A stretch of DNA of 64,000 bases from contig NZ_JROO01000009.1 in the NCBI RefSeq assembly GCF_000826685.1, positions 62,001-126,000 on the forward strand, in the 5' to 3' direction. Below the pieces are notes generated by a model. The model ran no database searches, had not been told where the DNA came from, and saw only the letters and a list, made by a program, of their open reading frames with translations. The stretch is from Streptomonospora alba. Its GTDB lineage: Bacteria; Actinomycetota; Actinomycetes; Streptosporangiales; Streptosporangiaceae. Below are positions 36,611 through 45,243 of the stretch, in pieces. Made by a program: the position numbers and the translations under genes. How positions within the stretch are numbered: position 1 is the stretch's first letter; each line of letters begins with the position of its first letter.

Positions 36611-36886
36611 TGCACCGACGCTCGTAGGAGCTGGTCGGCGTTCATCGGTGTTCTCCCTGATCACAGAGCGTTTCTAGTCAGCCGAGCTGCCGTGTCGTAT
36701 GCGCTGGTGGGATCCCGTTGGTGCTCGTCGTGTTGTACGCCTGTTGTACGGGACTCCTCCCGAGCGGCGCCACGCTCGTCTGCTTTGGTGGGTGTGAGTC
36801 GTGCTGACATGGTGCTGACAGCACATCACGCGAGCCGTCGGGCTCCCGAACGGTCGATCACGGGCGGCGCGCCATAAGCGGGGTCG

Positions 36887-37268
36887 CTACGGCTTGAGGT
36901 GGAGCCGGAGCTCGGAGACCGACCGGGTGAGCCCGGAGCGCTCGAGCGTTGCGAGCACGTCGTCGAGCGATTGCGCGAGGCGAAAGTTGAGGTCGTTCAT
37001 CACGAGCCCGGCAGAGGGGATCGCGTACCAGAGCTCGAAGTGACGTGCAGAGATCAGCATCAGCAGACCAACACGATCACCTCGGCGCAACCCGCGGCCG
37101 ACGAGTGCCGTCGCCATGCCGTCGACTCGGCGCCTGGTCTGTGTCCAGGTTCGACGTTCGCCTGTTTTCGTGTCGATGGTGGCATCGCCGCCGCCACGTT
37201 GGGTGGCGGCGCGTTCGAGGGTCCATCCGGTCAGCGGGATACCTCGGTGCGGCTCCGATGCGTCAGAC
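36887..37268 (-). pseudogene. acyl-CoA synthetase (AMP-binding) N-terminal fragment
   Basis: About 126 codons without a proper start. GWTLERAATQRGGGDATIDT and RGLRRGDRVGLLMLISARHF then ELWYAIPSAGLVMNDLNFRL match the N-terminal lobe of fatty-acid-CoA ligases. After LNFRL the frame becomes unrelated and stops. The AMP-binding P-loop and all catalytic parts are lost. The 5' end abuts the amidohydrolase stop codon. Confidence 0.6.
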
Positions 37269-38375
37269 CTTTATGCCGAACAGTTTCTCGGCATTGCGGA
37301 ACGCGATCTTTTCCTTATCTTCACGCGGAAGATCGACTGCTCGGAACCAGTCGGTCCCTTCTTTGATGCCTGCGAAGGGGTAGTCGGTTGCGAACATCAC
37401 TCGATCCACACTGATGTACTTCAGCAGGAGGTGGAGCAGTTCATCCTGGAAGAACGCGCTGGTTGTGAACCAGAAGTTGTCCTGGAAGTACTGCTCGAAG
37501 GGCTTCTCGAGCGAGTCTTCGGTCGGCTCGCCCATGTCTCCGGCGATCCGCTTGTAGTAGAACGGAAGACCTTCGCCCATGTGGCCGATGACGATCTGCA
37601 GATTGGGGAATCTGTCGAAAACCCCGTATGCAATCATCCGGATGCACTGGGTCAGCACCTCCTGGTGCCAGCCATATCCAGATCCACTGAAAATGTAGTC
37701 TTGGTACTCTTTCGTGTATTCCGACCGTGTCGTGCTGTAGTAGATTTGGTGAATCTCTTCGGCCGGATAACCGGGATGCAGATAGATCGGCACATTGAGG
37801 GATTCGGCACGCGCTAGCACGGGCTCGAATTCCGGATGATCGAGAAATTTCTTCCCGATGTGTCCGTTGGTCAGTGCGCCCAAGAAGCCGTCTTCCCGAA
37901 CCGAGCGTTCCAGTTCGTCCGCCGCCGCATCCGGGCTCTGCAAGGGCAAGGTGGCGAAAGCCTGGAATCGGCCCGGATAACTCGCCATTGGCCCTTCTAC
38001 AAGCTGCCGGTTGAGACGATGGGCAAAGTCGATGCCCTCTTGCCCCGGGACATTCTGCACAGCCGGCGTATGCGCAGAGAGGATCTGAACGTTGAGTCCC
38101 CCCTCGTCCATATCACCGATGCGGCGCCGGCCCAAATTCGAAAGACCTGTTCCCTCAAGGAACTCTATGTGTTCCTCGTTGATGGAGTTAAGCTGCATCA
38201 ACTCGGGAGTCGAGAAGGTCTCTTCCGTACCGATGAATGACAGGTCTTGGTCACGGAGCGAGATGTCCGAAGCATCTTGCTCGTTGGTGCACGACGCGAG
38301 GATCGGCGCGGCCAATCCAGCGCTAGCGCCAAGTGCAGCCCCGCGAGTGAGGAAATTTCGGCGTCCCATCGACAT
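37263..38375 (-). CDS. exported amidohydrolase (ACMSD/amidohydrolase_2 family), Tat lipoprotein
   Basis: A 370-residue metal-dependent hydrolase or decarboxylase. The N-terminus MSMGRRNFLTRGAALGASAG ends at PILASC, a twin-arginine signal with lipobox, so the enzyme works outside the membrane. The TIM-barrel fold shows PIYLHPGYP, IVIGHMGEGLPFYYKR and FATDYPF, the usual metal and catalytic histidine/aspartate sites. I chose ATG 38375 for its AGGAG at correct spacing; 38405 is possible. The DNA is clearly AT-richer than its neighbours, suggesting acquisition. Substrate unknown. Confidence 0.87.
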   Translation of the reverse strand: MSMGRRNFLTRGAALGASAGLAAPILASCTNEQDASDISLRDQDLSFIGTEETFSTPELMQLNSINEEHIEFLEGTGLSNLGRRRIGDMDEGGLNVQILSAHTPAVQNVPGQEGIDFAHRLNRQLVEGPMASYPGRFQAFATLPLQSPDAAADELERSVREDGFLGALTNGHIGKKFLDHPEFEPVLARAESLNVPIYLHPGYPAEEIHQIYYSTTRSEYTKEYQDYIFSGSGYGWHQEVLTQCIRMIAYGVFDRFPNLQIVIGHMGEGLPFYYKRIAGDMGEPTEDSLEKPFEQYFQDNFWFTTSAFFQDELLHLLLKYISVDRVMFATDYPFAGIKEGTDWFRAVDLPREDKEKIAFRNAEKLFGIKV

Positions 38376-38566
38376 TTTCGTCGCTCCTATTTCGGTCGAT
38401 TTCATGTCTGTATGTGCTCCGGCGTTGCGTTGTGCAGTGAACGCAAAGATTGACGATCGTGGTCCGCAAGTACCCGCCCGGGTTCGCGATCCGCTTCAAC
38501 TCGCGCTGGGCCGGCGTGGCGGTCGAGAGGAGCGTCGTGAGGTCGAGTGATGGGGTGTATGACACG

Positions 38567-38704
38567 ACCCATCACGGCCGTGAACTTTCCCGCTGGGAAC
38601 GCGATGGTGACGTCGTCGAGCGCGACGACGGCTGACTCGCCGGAGCCGTAGTGCTTGACGGCGCCGGCGAGCATGGCTGCAGCGGCGTCAGCGTTGGATG
38701 ACAT
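38567..38704 (-). pseudogene. ABC transporter ATPase fragment, cut at Walker A
   Basis: Forty-six codons (AVKHYGSGESAVVALDDVTI then AFPAGKFTAVMG) are the start of a MacB/LolD-type ATPase. The sequence breaks exactly where the Walker A loop should begin (expected GPSGSGKST), and the remainder is unrelated. A deletion junction therefore lies at about 38565. Confidence 0.6.
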
Positions 38705-39030
38705 CGCTCCTCGCAGCGCCGCTCGACAACTGTGGAATCTGGACGTGGGGACACGAGATCTCCGATCAGTGGTTGGTGTCCACCACGATGACGGCGGGCG
38801 CCGGTCGCCGCGTAATCCCACAGGAGGTGACGCGTACTCCCACGGGAGGTACATGTGCGCAACCAGAACGAGATCGATCAAGGTGTCCGCGCGGGTCGGT
38901 CGGCGAGCGAGTCGGGCACCTACCGATCCAAGAGACGGCGGGAGGACGTCGCGCAAGTCGTGAGCGAGCTCCTCCTGATCGCGCTCAGGAGGGTCATCGG
39001 AGGAGGGGAGGCTTCCCGGGCCCTGGACAG

Positions 39031-39198
39031 ACACCGGGATGGCCGCTGACCTGCACAAACGACACGGCGCCGACACAAGAGCACCCGCGGAGCGACATCC
39101 GCCTCGGCGTCGTCCGCTCCACCGGTCACACAGGCCAATGACCTGCGAAAACAAGGTGGGCCACCAGGGGATCGAACCCTGAACCCGCGGATTAAAAG
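39031..39198. repeat. left 168-bp direct repeat with partial tRNA-Lys (attachment site)
   Basis: Gap-free partner of 59021-59188, offset exactly 19,990 bp. The inner 72 bp (39127-39198) differ at one base; the outer part carries more mismatches. It contains the 3' 42 nt of tRNA-Lys (39157-39198, minus sense), from the anticodon loop to the discriminator base. Beyond 39198 the sequence diverges from the tRNA. Confidence 0.85.
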
Positions 39199-39488
39199 CG
39201 CGCTCTGTGCCTGCCGTCGAGTGCCAGCAATCGCCGCCACCTGCCATTCCATCGACTCGACGACGCAGCCCAAGGCCGCACCGTCCCACCGTGTGCCGGT
39301 CGCGTCGACAACCACCGAGCACCGACGGAGCACACGAACGATGGACAGCTTCGGCCTCGTGTCAGGCCGGCGGCTGCCGCCCCGTGTGTGTCGGCGTGGT
39401 CCTCCGGTGGCTGTAGGTTCGCCGAAGCTCTTCGACGGCCGGGGTGTGGCGATCGGCGCGCGTCGCGGGATGTACGACGCCGCGCCGC

Positions 39489-40400
39489 CTATTCGGTGAA
39501 CGCGGTGAAGGAGAGTGCCTTGTCGAATCGGCCGGCGGCGAGGTCGTCGTGGCGGATCAGGAAACGCGCAATGTAGACCTCGTCCCCCGGATCGAACTGG
39601 GCAAGGGGCACCCACTCGCGCATCAACCGAAGAGCCTCCTCCTCCAAGCGCAGCTGCCGTTCGTCCGGCGGGACGACGAGTTCGCCGGCCTTCTCGCGCG
39701 CCTCAAGGATGTCCTCCGCCATCCCGGTCTCCGGAGTGTCGTACATGTTTTCGGTGACAAGCCCGCAGGTGTCTACGGAGTACCCGCCGAGATAGATGTC
39801 GGCAATGTTGTCTTCCGGCCAGAGTTCTCCGACCAGAGCGCAGAGTTCCTTTCTGTGGGCCAGGTTGCGAGCCAGGTGCTCCTGGCCGTCGGACCGCGAG
39901 GCCTCGTCGTCGAACCAGCGGGGCAGTTCCGCGTTGACCGTGGCGAAGAGGTCGTACTCCCGGCCGACGAAGTCGAGCCTCACATCGCAGAACATATCCT
40001 CGTCGTGGTCGGGCTCCTCGGCTGTTGCGGTGTCGGTGCCGGCCGGCACATACACAATCCGCGCGAACTCCTGCTCCTTGGCGATGGAACAGCTCTCGTC
40101 GGCCCACTCGTGGTGCAGGAAGAGGAGCAGCGAGCCGTCCGCCGGCAGGGCGAGGCCGTCCACTCTGGGAAGCGCCGCACAGTCCAAGGAGGCGATGAAC
40201 GGCAGCGGCCCGTTCTCGGAGGACGGCCACTCCATGCCCACCGGCAACCGGGGCAACCCGCCGCGCCGTCCGACCGGAACGCCGTTGGGGCACCCGCTTG
40301 TCCAAATCGCGAATCGCAGGAATTCGGCGAACTTGCCGACCTCGTCTTCCGGGATGCCCCGTTCGATCGCCGCGCGATGGAATTGCTGGTGATAGTTCAT
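39489..40400 (-). CDS. DUF1963 family protein
   Basis: A 303-residue cytoplasmic protein. GGLPRLPVGMEWPSSENGPL and PFIASLDCAAL are the DUF1963 (YwqG-like) signature, followed by LLLFLHHEW and a YLGGYSVDTCG segment near residue 220. Function is unknown; members recur in polymorphic toxin and immunity neighbourhoods. The ATG at 40400 has no clear ribosome site but is where family similarity begins. First intact gene inside the island's left end. Confidence 0.82.
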   Translation of the reverse strand: MNYHQQFHRAAIERGIPEDEVGKFAEFLRFAIWTSGCPNGVPVGRRGGLPRLPVGMEWPSSENGPLPFIASLDCAALPRVDGLALPADGSLLLFLHHEWADESCSIAKEQEFARIVYVPAGTDTATAEEPDHDEDMFCDVRLDFVGREYDLFATVNAELPRWFDDEASRSDGQEHLARNLAHRKELCALVGELWPEDNIADIYLGGYSVDTCGLVTENMYDTPETGMAEDILEAREKAGELVVPPDERQLRLEEEALRLMREWVPLAQFDPGDEVYIARFLIRHDDLAAGRFDKALSFTAFTE

Positions 40401-40889
40401 GGCTGGGGAGGGTACCGGCCCGCAGGCGGCATACACCGCCGGCCCGCACAGGCTCGGTCCCTCACGCCTCCGGGGGTCGGAACCGACGTCACCGCACATC
40501 CAACCGCCACGACCACCACCCCGGCGAGTCAATTCGCTCAGAGTAAAAGCGACGGGCCACTTGACCTGGCGCTTTACTGGCAGACGCGGGAGCTTCCGGC
40601 GCCGCGTTCCGGACACGCGGACCGATGGTGCAAGGTCACCGGGCAGGCAGGTCCGGTCGGCGGGAAACGGGTTCTATAGGAGGCAGTGATGGTTGGCGGT
40701 GCGGATCGCGGTTTCGCATCGGCTGCCGACCGTGTCCGTGCCCGTGCGGTTGATGGCGTAGGCGATGCCGATGCCGGAACCGAATTCGAGACGGCGGATA
40801 CGGGGCCGGTTCATGTTCCAGTGGTTGAGCAGGAAATTGGGATTGCCCTCGTTCCGGGCTGTCCTGCACCCGGAGGTAAGGGTACCCAT

Positions 40890-40919
40890 ACCCTGAAGGC
40901 GCGGCAGCGGGTTCAGGGT
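40890..40919. promoter_or_regulatory. 8-bp inverted repeat, MerR-like operator
   Basis: ACCCTGAA (40890-40897) and TTCAGGGT (40912-40919) are perfect inverted repeats with a 14-bp GC-rich centre. The ATG of the CPBP protease gene is 56 bp downstream. Long inverted repeats of this kind are typical of MerR-controlled promoters, but no MerR gene is in the window. A plausible -10/-35 pair is not obvious. Confidence 0.45.
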
Positions 40920-40975
40920 GCTGCTCCGGGGACATCCCGATCCACGCGCGCGGAAGGAAGACCGATGATGGCGCC

Positions 40976-41794
40976 ATGACAACCAAGAGGACATCCCCCC
41001 AGAGTGGCCTTCGCCGACCGCTCGTCGTGTTCTTCGCTCTGACCTTCTTGTTCGGCTGGGGAGCTCTGGCGTCCCTGATCGCCTTCGGCGGTCTCATGGA
41101 GCCGGTCTTGGGCCCTCCGTCCGGCACGCACCCGGTGTTCGTCCTGGCCGTGTACTCACCCGAGTTCGCGGCCCTCTACGTCATCTGGCGTGAGGGCGGC
41201 CTGCGCGATGTCCGGGACCATCTGCGCCGTCTGACCCTGTGGCGGATGCCTGCCGGATGGTGGTTGTTCCTACTGCTCGCGATGCCCGCGGGCAAGTACG
41301 TGAGCGCGCTGCTGAACGGGACGGCCGCCGAGTTCCCCTTCTCCCCGTGGTACATGGTCCTGCCCGCGCTGATCCCGGCGCTCCTGCTCGGACCGATCGA
41401 GGAACTCGGCTGGCGCGGTTACGCCCAGCCGATGCTGCAACGCCGGTTCAACCCCTTGGTGACCAGCCTGGTCCTCGGATTCTTCTGGGGGCTGTGGCAT
41501 CTGCCCGCGTTCCTGCTCAGCGGCACCCCGCAGAGCGCATGGTCCTTCGGCCCGTTCATGCTCGGTGCGTTCGCCCTGTCGATCATCATGACGCCCCTGT
41601 TCAACGTCTCCCGCGGCAGCATCCTCATCCCCGCCCTGTTCCACTTCCAGGCCAACATCCCCGCCTACCCCGAAGGGCAGCCCTGGGAGAACTACGTGTT
41701 CGCCCTCGTGGCGGTAGTCATGGTGATCTGGAAGCGGGACCACTTCTTCTCCCGCGACGGCGCCGTCACCGACGTCGTCCTGCGTACCCGCTGA
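40976..41794 (+). CDS. CPBP-family intramembrane metalloprotease
   Basis: A 272-residue protein with about seven helices of the CAAX-protease/bacteriocin-processing (Abi) family. The catalytic motifs are EELGWRGY (EExxxR), FFWGLWHLP (FxxxH) and the last helix FHFQANIP. Members process prenylated or peptide substrates or give bacteriocin immunity. It is preceded by the inverted repeat at 40890 and followed by the decayed cas1 on the other strand. Confidence 0.91.
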   Translation: MTTKRTSPQSGLRRPLVVFFALTFLFGWGALASLIAFGGLMEPVLGPPSGTHPVFVLAVYSPEFAALYVIWREGGLRDVRDHLRRLTLWRMPAGWWLFLLLAMPAGKYVSALLNGTAAEFPFSPWYMVLPALIPALLLGPIEELGWRGYAQPMLQRRFNPLVTSLVLGFFWGLWHLPAFLLSGTPQSAWSFGPFMLGAFALSIIMTPLFNVSRGSILIPALFHFQANIPAYPEGQPWENYVFALVAVVMVIWKRDHFFSRDGAVTDVVLRTR

Positions 41795-41989
41795 CTTCTG
41801 GCGCCCGAGCGGGCAGCGGGCGCACCCGGAAGGATGCGCCCCTGTGGACCTCATGGATGCACGTCCCCTGTTGTCCGCGGCTCAGGTACAGGTCCGAGAT
41901 TCCGCAATCGTGGACCACGGCATCAACGTCGACGAGATCCCGGAGCCGTACCGGCTCGCCGAGCGCGCCTGGTGAGCGCCGTGTGGTCG

Positions 41990-42670
41990 CCCGCGTCTGC
42001 CTGCGGGTTCGCGGGCGAGGCTGGCGTCCGCGCCGCAGGGTGTGCAGGAACCCGCTCTGGGGATCCAGGCCGGCGATGTGGCGGCCACCACCGCGTCGTT
42101 GAGCAGCAGTGTGTAGCCCAAGGACAGCATCGCGTTGATGGGGTCGGGCGGGGGCGCCGGCGCCGGTGGGTGAACTCCCATTCAGCCGGGAGCAACCGCC
42201 CCAGGAAAGCGAAGTATTCGCGTGCGGCCGCGCCTTCGGTTCCCAGCAGTTCGTTCGTCCCCGGCGCACCCAGCGCCGTGGCGCGCGGTCGCGAGATGCT
42301 CGGCGACGGGGGCGACGTCGCTGGGGCGGGCGCCGCGTTGGCGCGAGCGCGCAGCAGTCCGGTACGCAGATTGGCGAGTTTGCCGGCCACGAACACGCGC
42401 GCCAAGGTCATGGCGCGGGCGCCGTCGAGTGCGGCCTCGTACTGGGCGGCGCGCACGTGGACGTCTCCTCCCAGGGCCGCCGACAGGCGTCCCTGGAATC
42501 GGCCCAGATCGTCCAGCTGCACCAGCTCGACTTCTTGGCGCAGGGCCCGGTGCAGGAACGGGGTGCTGTACCCGACTCGCCCGAGGCCCACGATCTGGCG
42601 GAGGCGTTTGAGGTTGACCGACAGCAGGGTGGTGTCGTTGTGCTCGACGCGGTGATGACGGACAACCGTT
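41990..42670 (-). pseudogene. cas1: degenerate cas1 (CRISPR integrase)
   Basis: Reading across frames, the minus strand encodes VEHNDTTLLSVNLKRL, GRVGYSTPFLHRALRQEVEL and HVRAAQYEAALDGARAMTLA. NELLGTEGAAAREYF supplies the metal-binding Glu, and LLPAEWEF follows. After a frameshift near 42150 comes DPINAMLSLGYTLLLNDAVV; after another near 42080 comes IAGLDPQSGFLHTLRRGR. This is the order of Cas1 motifs. The C-terminus is lost. No cas2 or other cas gene and no CRISPR array was seen nearby, so this is a relic. Confidence 0.75.
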
Positions 42671-42689
42671 CTCGCTCCTCGGCCGGGCC

Positions 42690-43040
42690 GACCTTCTGGA
42701 TTTCGTGCAGCGGTTCCTCGCGGTCGCGGTAGTGGTCCAGGCGGGGGGCTTGGGCGCCGGAGGTGTGGGTGAGGAGGTGGCGCACCGTGGCCTCGCCGGT
42801 GGGCGCCGAACCGTCGACTGGCGGAAGGTAGGCGCGCACCGGAACATCCAGCTCCATCAGGCCTGTGTCCACGGCGTGGCCGATCAGCGGCCAGGTGGCG
42901 ACCACCTTCGCCAGGCTCGCGATGTCATAGACGGTGGCCTCCTCGGGCTCGGTGTCGCTGCATTCGGGCGCCACGCGACCGGCTGCGGCCACCCGGGGCG
43001 GGCGGCGCACGACGCCTTGCAGGTGCTCGTGGATGAGCAC
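42690..43040 (-). pseudogene. serine beta-lactamase-like hydrolase fragment
   Basis: The frame reads ATVYDIASLAKVVATWPLIG (SxxK motif SLAK), then LPPVDGSAPTGEATVRHLLT and HTSGAQAPRL, the N-terminal third of class C beta-lactamase-family esterases. It has no proper start, and after HEIQKVG it runs into the cas1 remnant. The YxN and HxG motifs are missing. Confidence 0.62.
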
Positions 43041-43148
43041 GTGCGGGGTCGACGGTGGCTATGTCACCCTGAGTCGTTCACCAGGCCGCGCTGTGCTGGG
43101 GTATTGCCCTCATCGGGTCGCCGCTACCTGGGACCGTGTATGAGAAAG

Positions 43149-43172
43149 CCCTGGCGGCCCGGCCCGCCAGGG
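43149..43172 (-). terminator. rho-independent-like terminator after the PL9 lyase
   Basis: A perfect 9-bp stem (CCCTGGCGG/CCGCCAGGG) with a 6-nt loop, followed on the minus strand by CTTTCTC. It lies 40 bp downstream of the lyase stop codon. Confidence 0.65.
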
Positions 43173-43211
43173 TCTTCCTGGGATCTCGGTTCCAGTCCCG
43201 GTCCCGGCTGG

Positions 43212-44846
43212 TCACGTCTCGCCGGGGGAGAGCTCCAGGTAGTCGATGTTGGGCAGGCCGTCGGAGCCGGTGGCCACGAGCCGGACGGTATTGCTGCCAG
43301 AGTCCACCTGCACCGGGATCGTCGCTGTCGCCCAGCTCTCCCATGCGCCCGTGGTCGCGAACGAGGTCGACTCCGCGGTGGAGTCGTTCACCACCACCTC
43401 CGCCGACCGGCTACTCGAACCGCCGTTGGCGTACCCGATCACTAGAGTGACCGTTGCCGGGCTGTCGGCGTCCACCGTGAACTGCGCCGCCGCACCAGTG
43501 ACGTTGTCGGTGTTGCAGAATCCGCTGCCGGAGTACCCGGAGTGGTCGGCGTCGATGGAGCCGTCGCAGGTGGCTGGCGCGTGCTCCGCCTCATAGCGCC
43601 CGGGAACCGGTCCGCCTCCACCGCTGTCGTCGCTGAAGTCGGCGCCGAGGTTCGCGTGGTCGCGAGGGCGCAGGAACTCCGTGGGCGGGATCGAGTCGTC
43701 TGCGGTGCGCGGGCCTTTGATGTCCGAGGTCGAGGTGTTGACCAGGTCGGCGTTGCTCCAATTGTCCTTGAGATCCCATGAGTTGCCGCTGCCGTCTGAG
43801 GAGCCGAGGTTGACGCCTGTCCCGTTGGCCACCGACAGATTCCGGTTCAGCGTCGAGGCCGACCGGTTGAACACGAACCCGCTGCCGCCGTTGGCCCAGG
43901 CGGTGTTGTTCTCCAAACGCAGCGAGCCGGGGTTGCCGTTGTCGATGAACCCGCCCACGGCGTTGTCGAAGGCGATGCTGTTGGTCACGACGTGGTTCGC
44001 TGCGCCGCGTCCGAGTTTGAAGCCGTTGCCGTCGCCCTCCCATCCAGGGAAACCCCAGCGGTCGACGCCGTTTCCCCAGGCGACAGAGTCTTCGATGCGG
44101 ATCGGGTCGAGGAAGTCCCAGGAGTCGAAGCCGTCGTCGGCGTTGTTCCACATCCTGGCGCCGATCACGACGTTGCCCGAGCCGGCTCCCTGCTTGATGG
44201 CCAGGCCGTCGGCGCTCTCGCCGTTCTTGCGCGGGTCGCGGTTGCCGTAGCTGTCGAGGCGGATGACCTGGTTGTCGCTGGAGTCGAGCACGAGGTGCAG
44301 CCCGGTCTCGTAGTTGTCGCGGGTGACCAGGTCCTTGTAGATGTTGTTGCTGGACTCGATGGCGAAGATCCCATAGGGGCCGTTGATGATCTCCAGGTCC
44401 TCGAAGCGCCACCAGTCGCCGCTGACGTGGATCGCGCCGCGCTCGATGCGCGGATAGGACTCGCCGAACGGGGCGGGGGTGTTGGGCATGTTCTCGCCGT
44501 CGATGACGACGTGCTCGCCGTTGTAGGCGCGCATGGTGATCGGCTGCGAGCGGGTGCCGTTCTTCTCGATCCGGACGTTGACGATCGGGTCGTAGGCGCC
44601 GCCGCGTATCTGGATCACGGTGCCGGGCTCGGCCAGATCGACGGCGCGTTGGATGGTGCGCAAGGGGGACGCGACGGTGCCGGGGTCGGAGTCGCTGCCG
44701 TCGATCGCGACGGTGAGCGTACGGTCTTGGGCGGCGGCGGGCTGCGCCGGCGCGACCGCCGCGAACAAAACGAGCACCGCCACCGCCACGGCGAGCCGCA
44801 GCGCTCCCAGCGGTTTGCCGCGAGTTCGAAGCCTGCTGAACCGCAT
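43212..44846 (-). CDS. secreted right-handed beta-helix pectate lyase (PL9-like) with C-terminal CBM
   Basis: A 544-residue exported enzyme. The signal peptide (residues about 1-40) ends AQPAAAQD. Residues about 45-385 form a parallel beta-helix with PL9-type features (DGENMPNTPAPFGES, YETGLHLVLDSSDNQVIRLD, ADGLAIKQGAGSGNVVIGAR, NADDGFDSWDF). The last 130 residues are a CBM6/CBM35-like module beginning GRYEAEHAPATCDGS. It should cleave polygalacturonate by calcium-dependent beta-elimination. AGAGAGG precedes the ATG. It lies downstream of a PL1 lyase on the same strand. Confidence 0.88.
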   Translation of the reverse strand: MRFSRLRTRGKPLGALRLAVAVAVLVLFAAVAPAQPAAAQDRTLTVAIDGSDSDPGTVASPLRTIQRAVDLAEPGTVIQIRGGAYDPIVNVRIEKNGTRSQPITMRAYNGEHVVIDGENMPNTPAPFGESYPRIERGAIHVSGDWWRFEDLEIINGPYGIFAIESSNNIYKDLVTRDNYETGLHLVLDSSDNQVIRLDSYGNRDPRKNGESADGLAIKQGAGSGNVVIGARMWNNADDGFDSWDFLDPIRIEDSVAWGNGVDRWGFPGWEGDGNGFKLGRGAANHVVTNSIAFDNAVGGFIDNGNPGSLRLENNTAWANGGSGFVFNRSASTLNRNLSVANGTGVNLGSSDGSGNSWDLKDNWSNADLVNTSTSDIKGPRTADDSIPPTEFLRPRDHANLGADFSDDSGGGGPVPGRYEAEHAPATCDGSIDADHSGYSGSGFCNTDNVTGAAAQFTVDADSPATVTLVIGYANGGSSSRSAEVVVNDSTAESTSFATTGAWESWATATIPVQVDSGSNTVRLVATGSDGLPNIDYLELSPGET

Positions 44847-45003
44847 GATCGATAGAACCTCTCTTGAGATTGCCGGAGGAGTGAACCGCGGCCGAGGCGA
44901 TGACCCGCGGCCCGGCACCGACGCCTGGAACGGCCGGCCCGCCCGGTCTGTTCGGACGGACCGGCCGGCATCCAGTCGGCTGCGGTGTGGTCGGCCGGAT
45001 CGA

Positions 45004-45243
45004 TTACAGGTCGGCCTCGTCGCCGCCCGAGGTCACGACGAGGCGGCCGTCCGCGTCGAAGGAACAGTCCAGGGCGCCGGTGTAGGAGGCGCACCGGGAC
45101 CCGTTCGAGCCGGACCAGAACTGATTCGAGCTGTCAGCGTCGCCGATGATCCTGTCGTTCGATCCGCTGTCGCACGAGGTGTTGTTCCGGAACACCGAGG
45201 AGCCGCCGTCGAAGTTGAAGTTGCGCTCCTCATTGCCGGTCCG
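45004..45243 (-). pseudogene. C-terminal fragment of a second beta-helix lyase
   Basis: The frame overlapping the PL1 stop reads NEERNFNFDGGSSVFRNNTS then DRIIGDADSSNQFWSGSNGS and ends DADGRLVVTSGGDEADL. This matches the end of a PL9-type lyase that is not the end of the intact gene at 43212. It has no start. It is either the leftover of a duplicated lyase gene or a domain frameshifted off the PL1 gene. Confidence 0.5.

Noticed and set aside
40674-40994. A minus-strand ORF of about 100 codons containing NFLLNHWNMNRPRIRRLEFG
   Set aside because: The segment looks somewhat protein-like, but there is no ribosome site, no recognisable family, and it would start across the inverted repeat of the CPBP gene. 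Left out for lack of support.
39199-43200. CRISPR array near the cas1 remnant
   Set aside because: I read both sides of the cas1 relic and the island for regularly spaced 28-37-bp repeats and found none.
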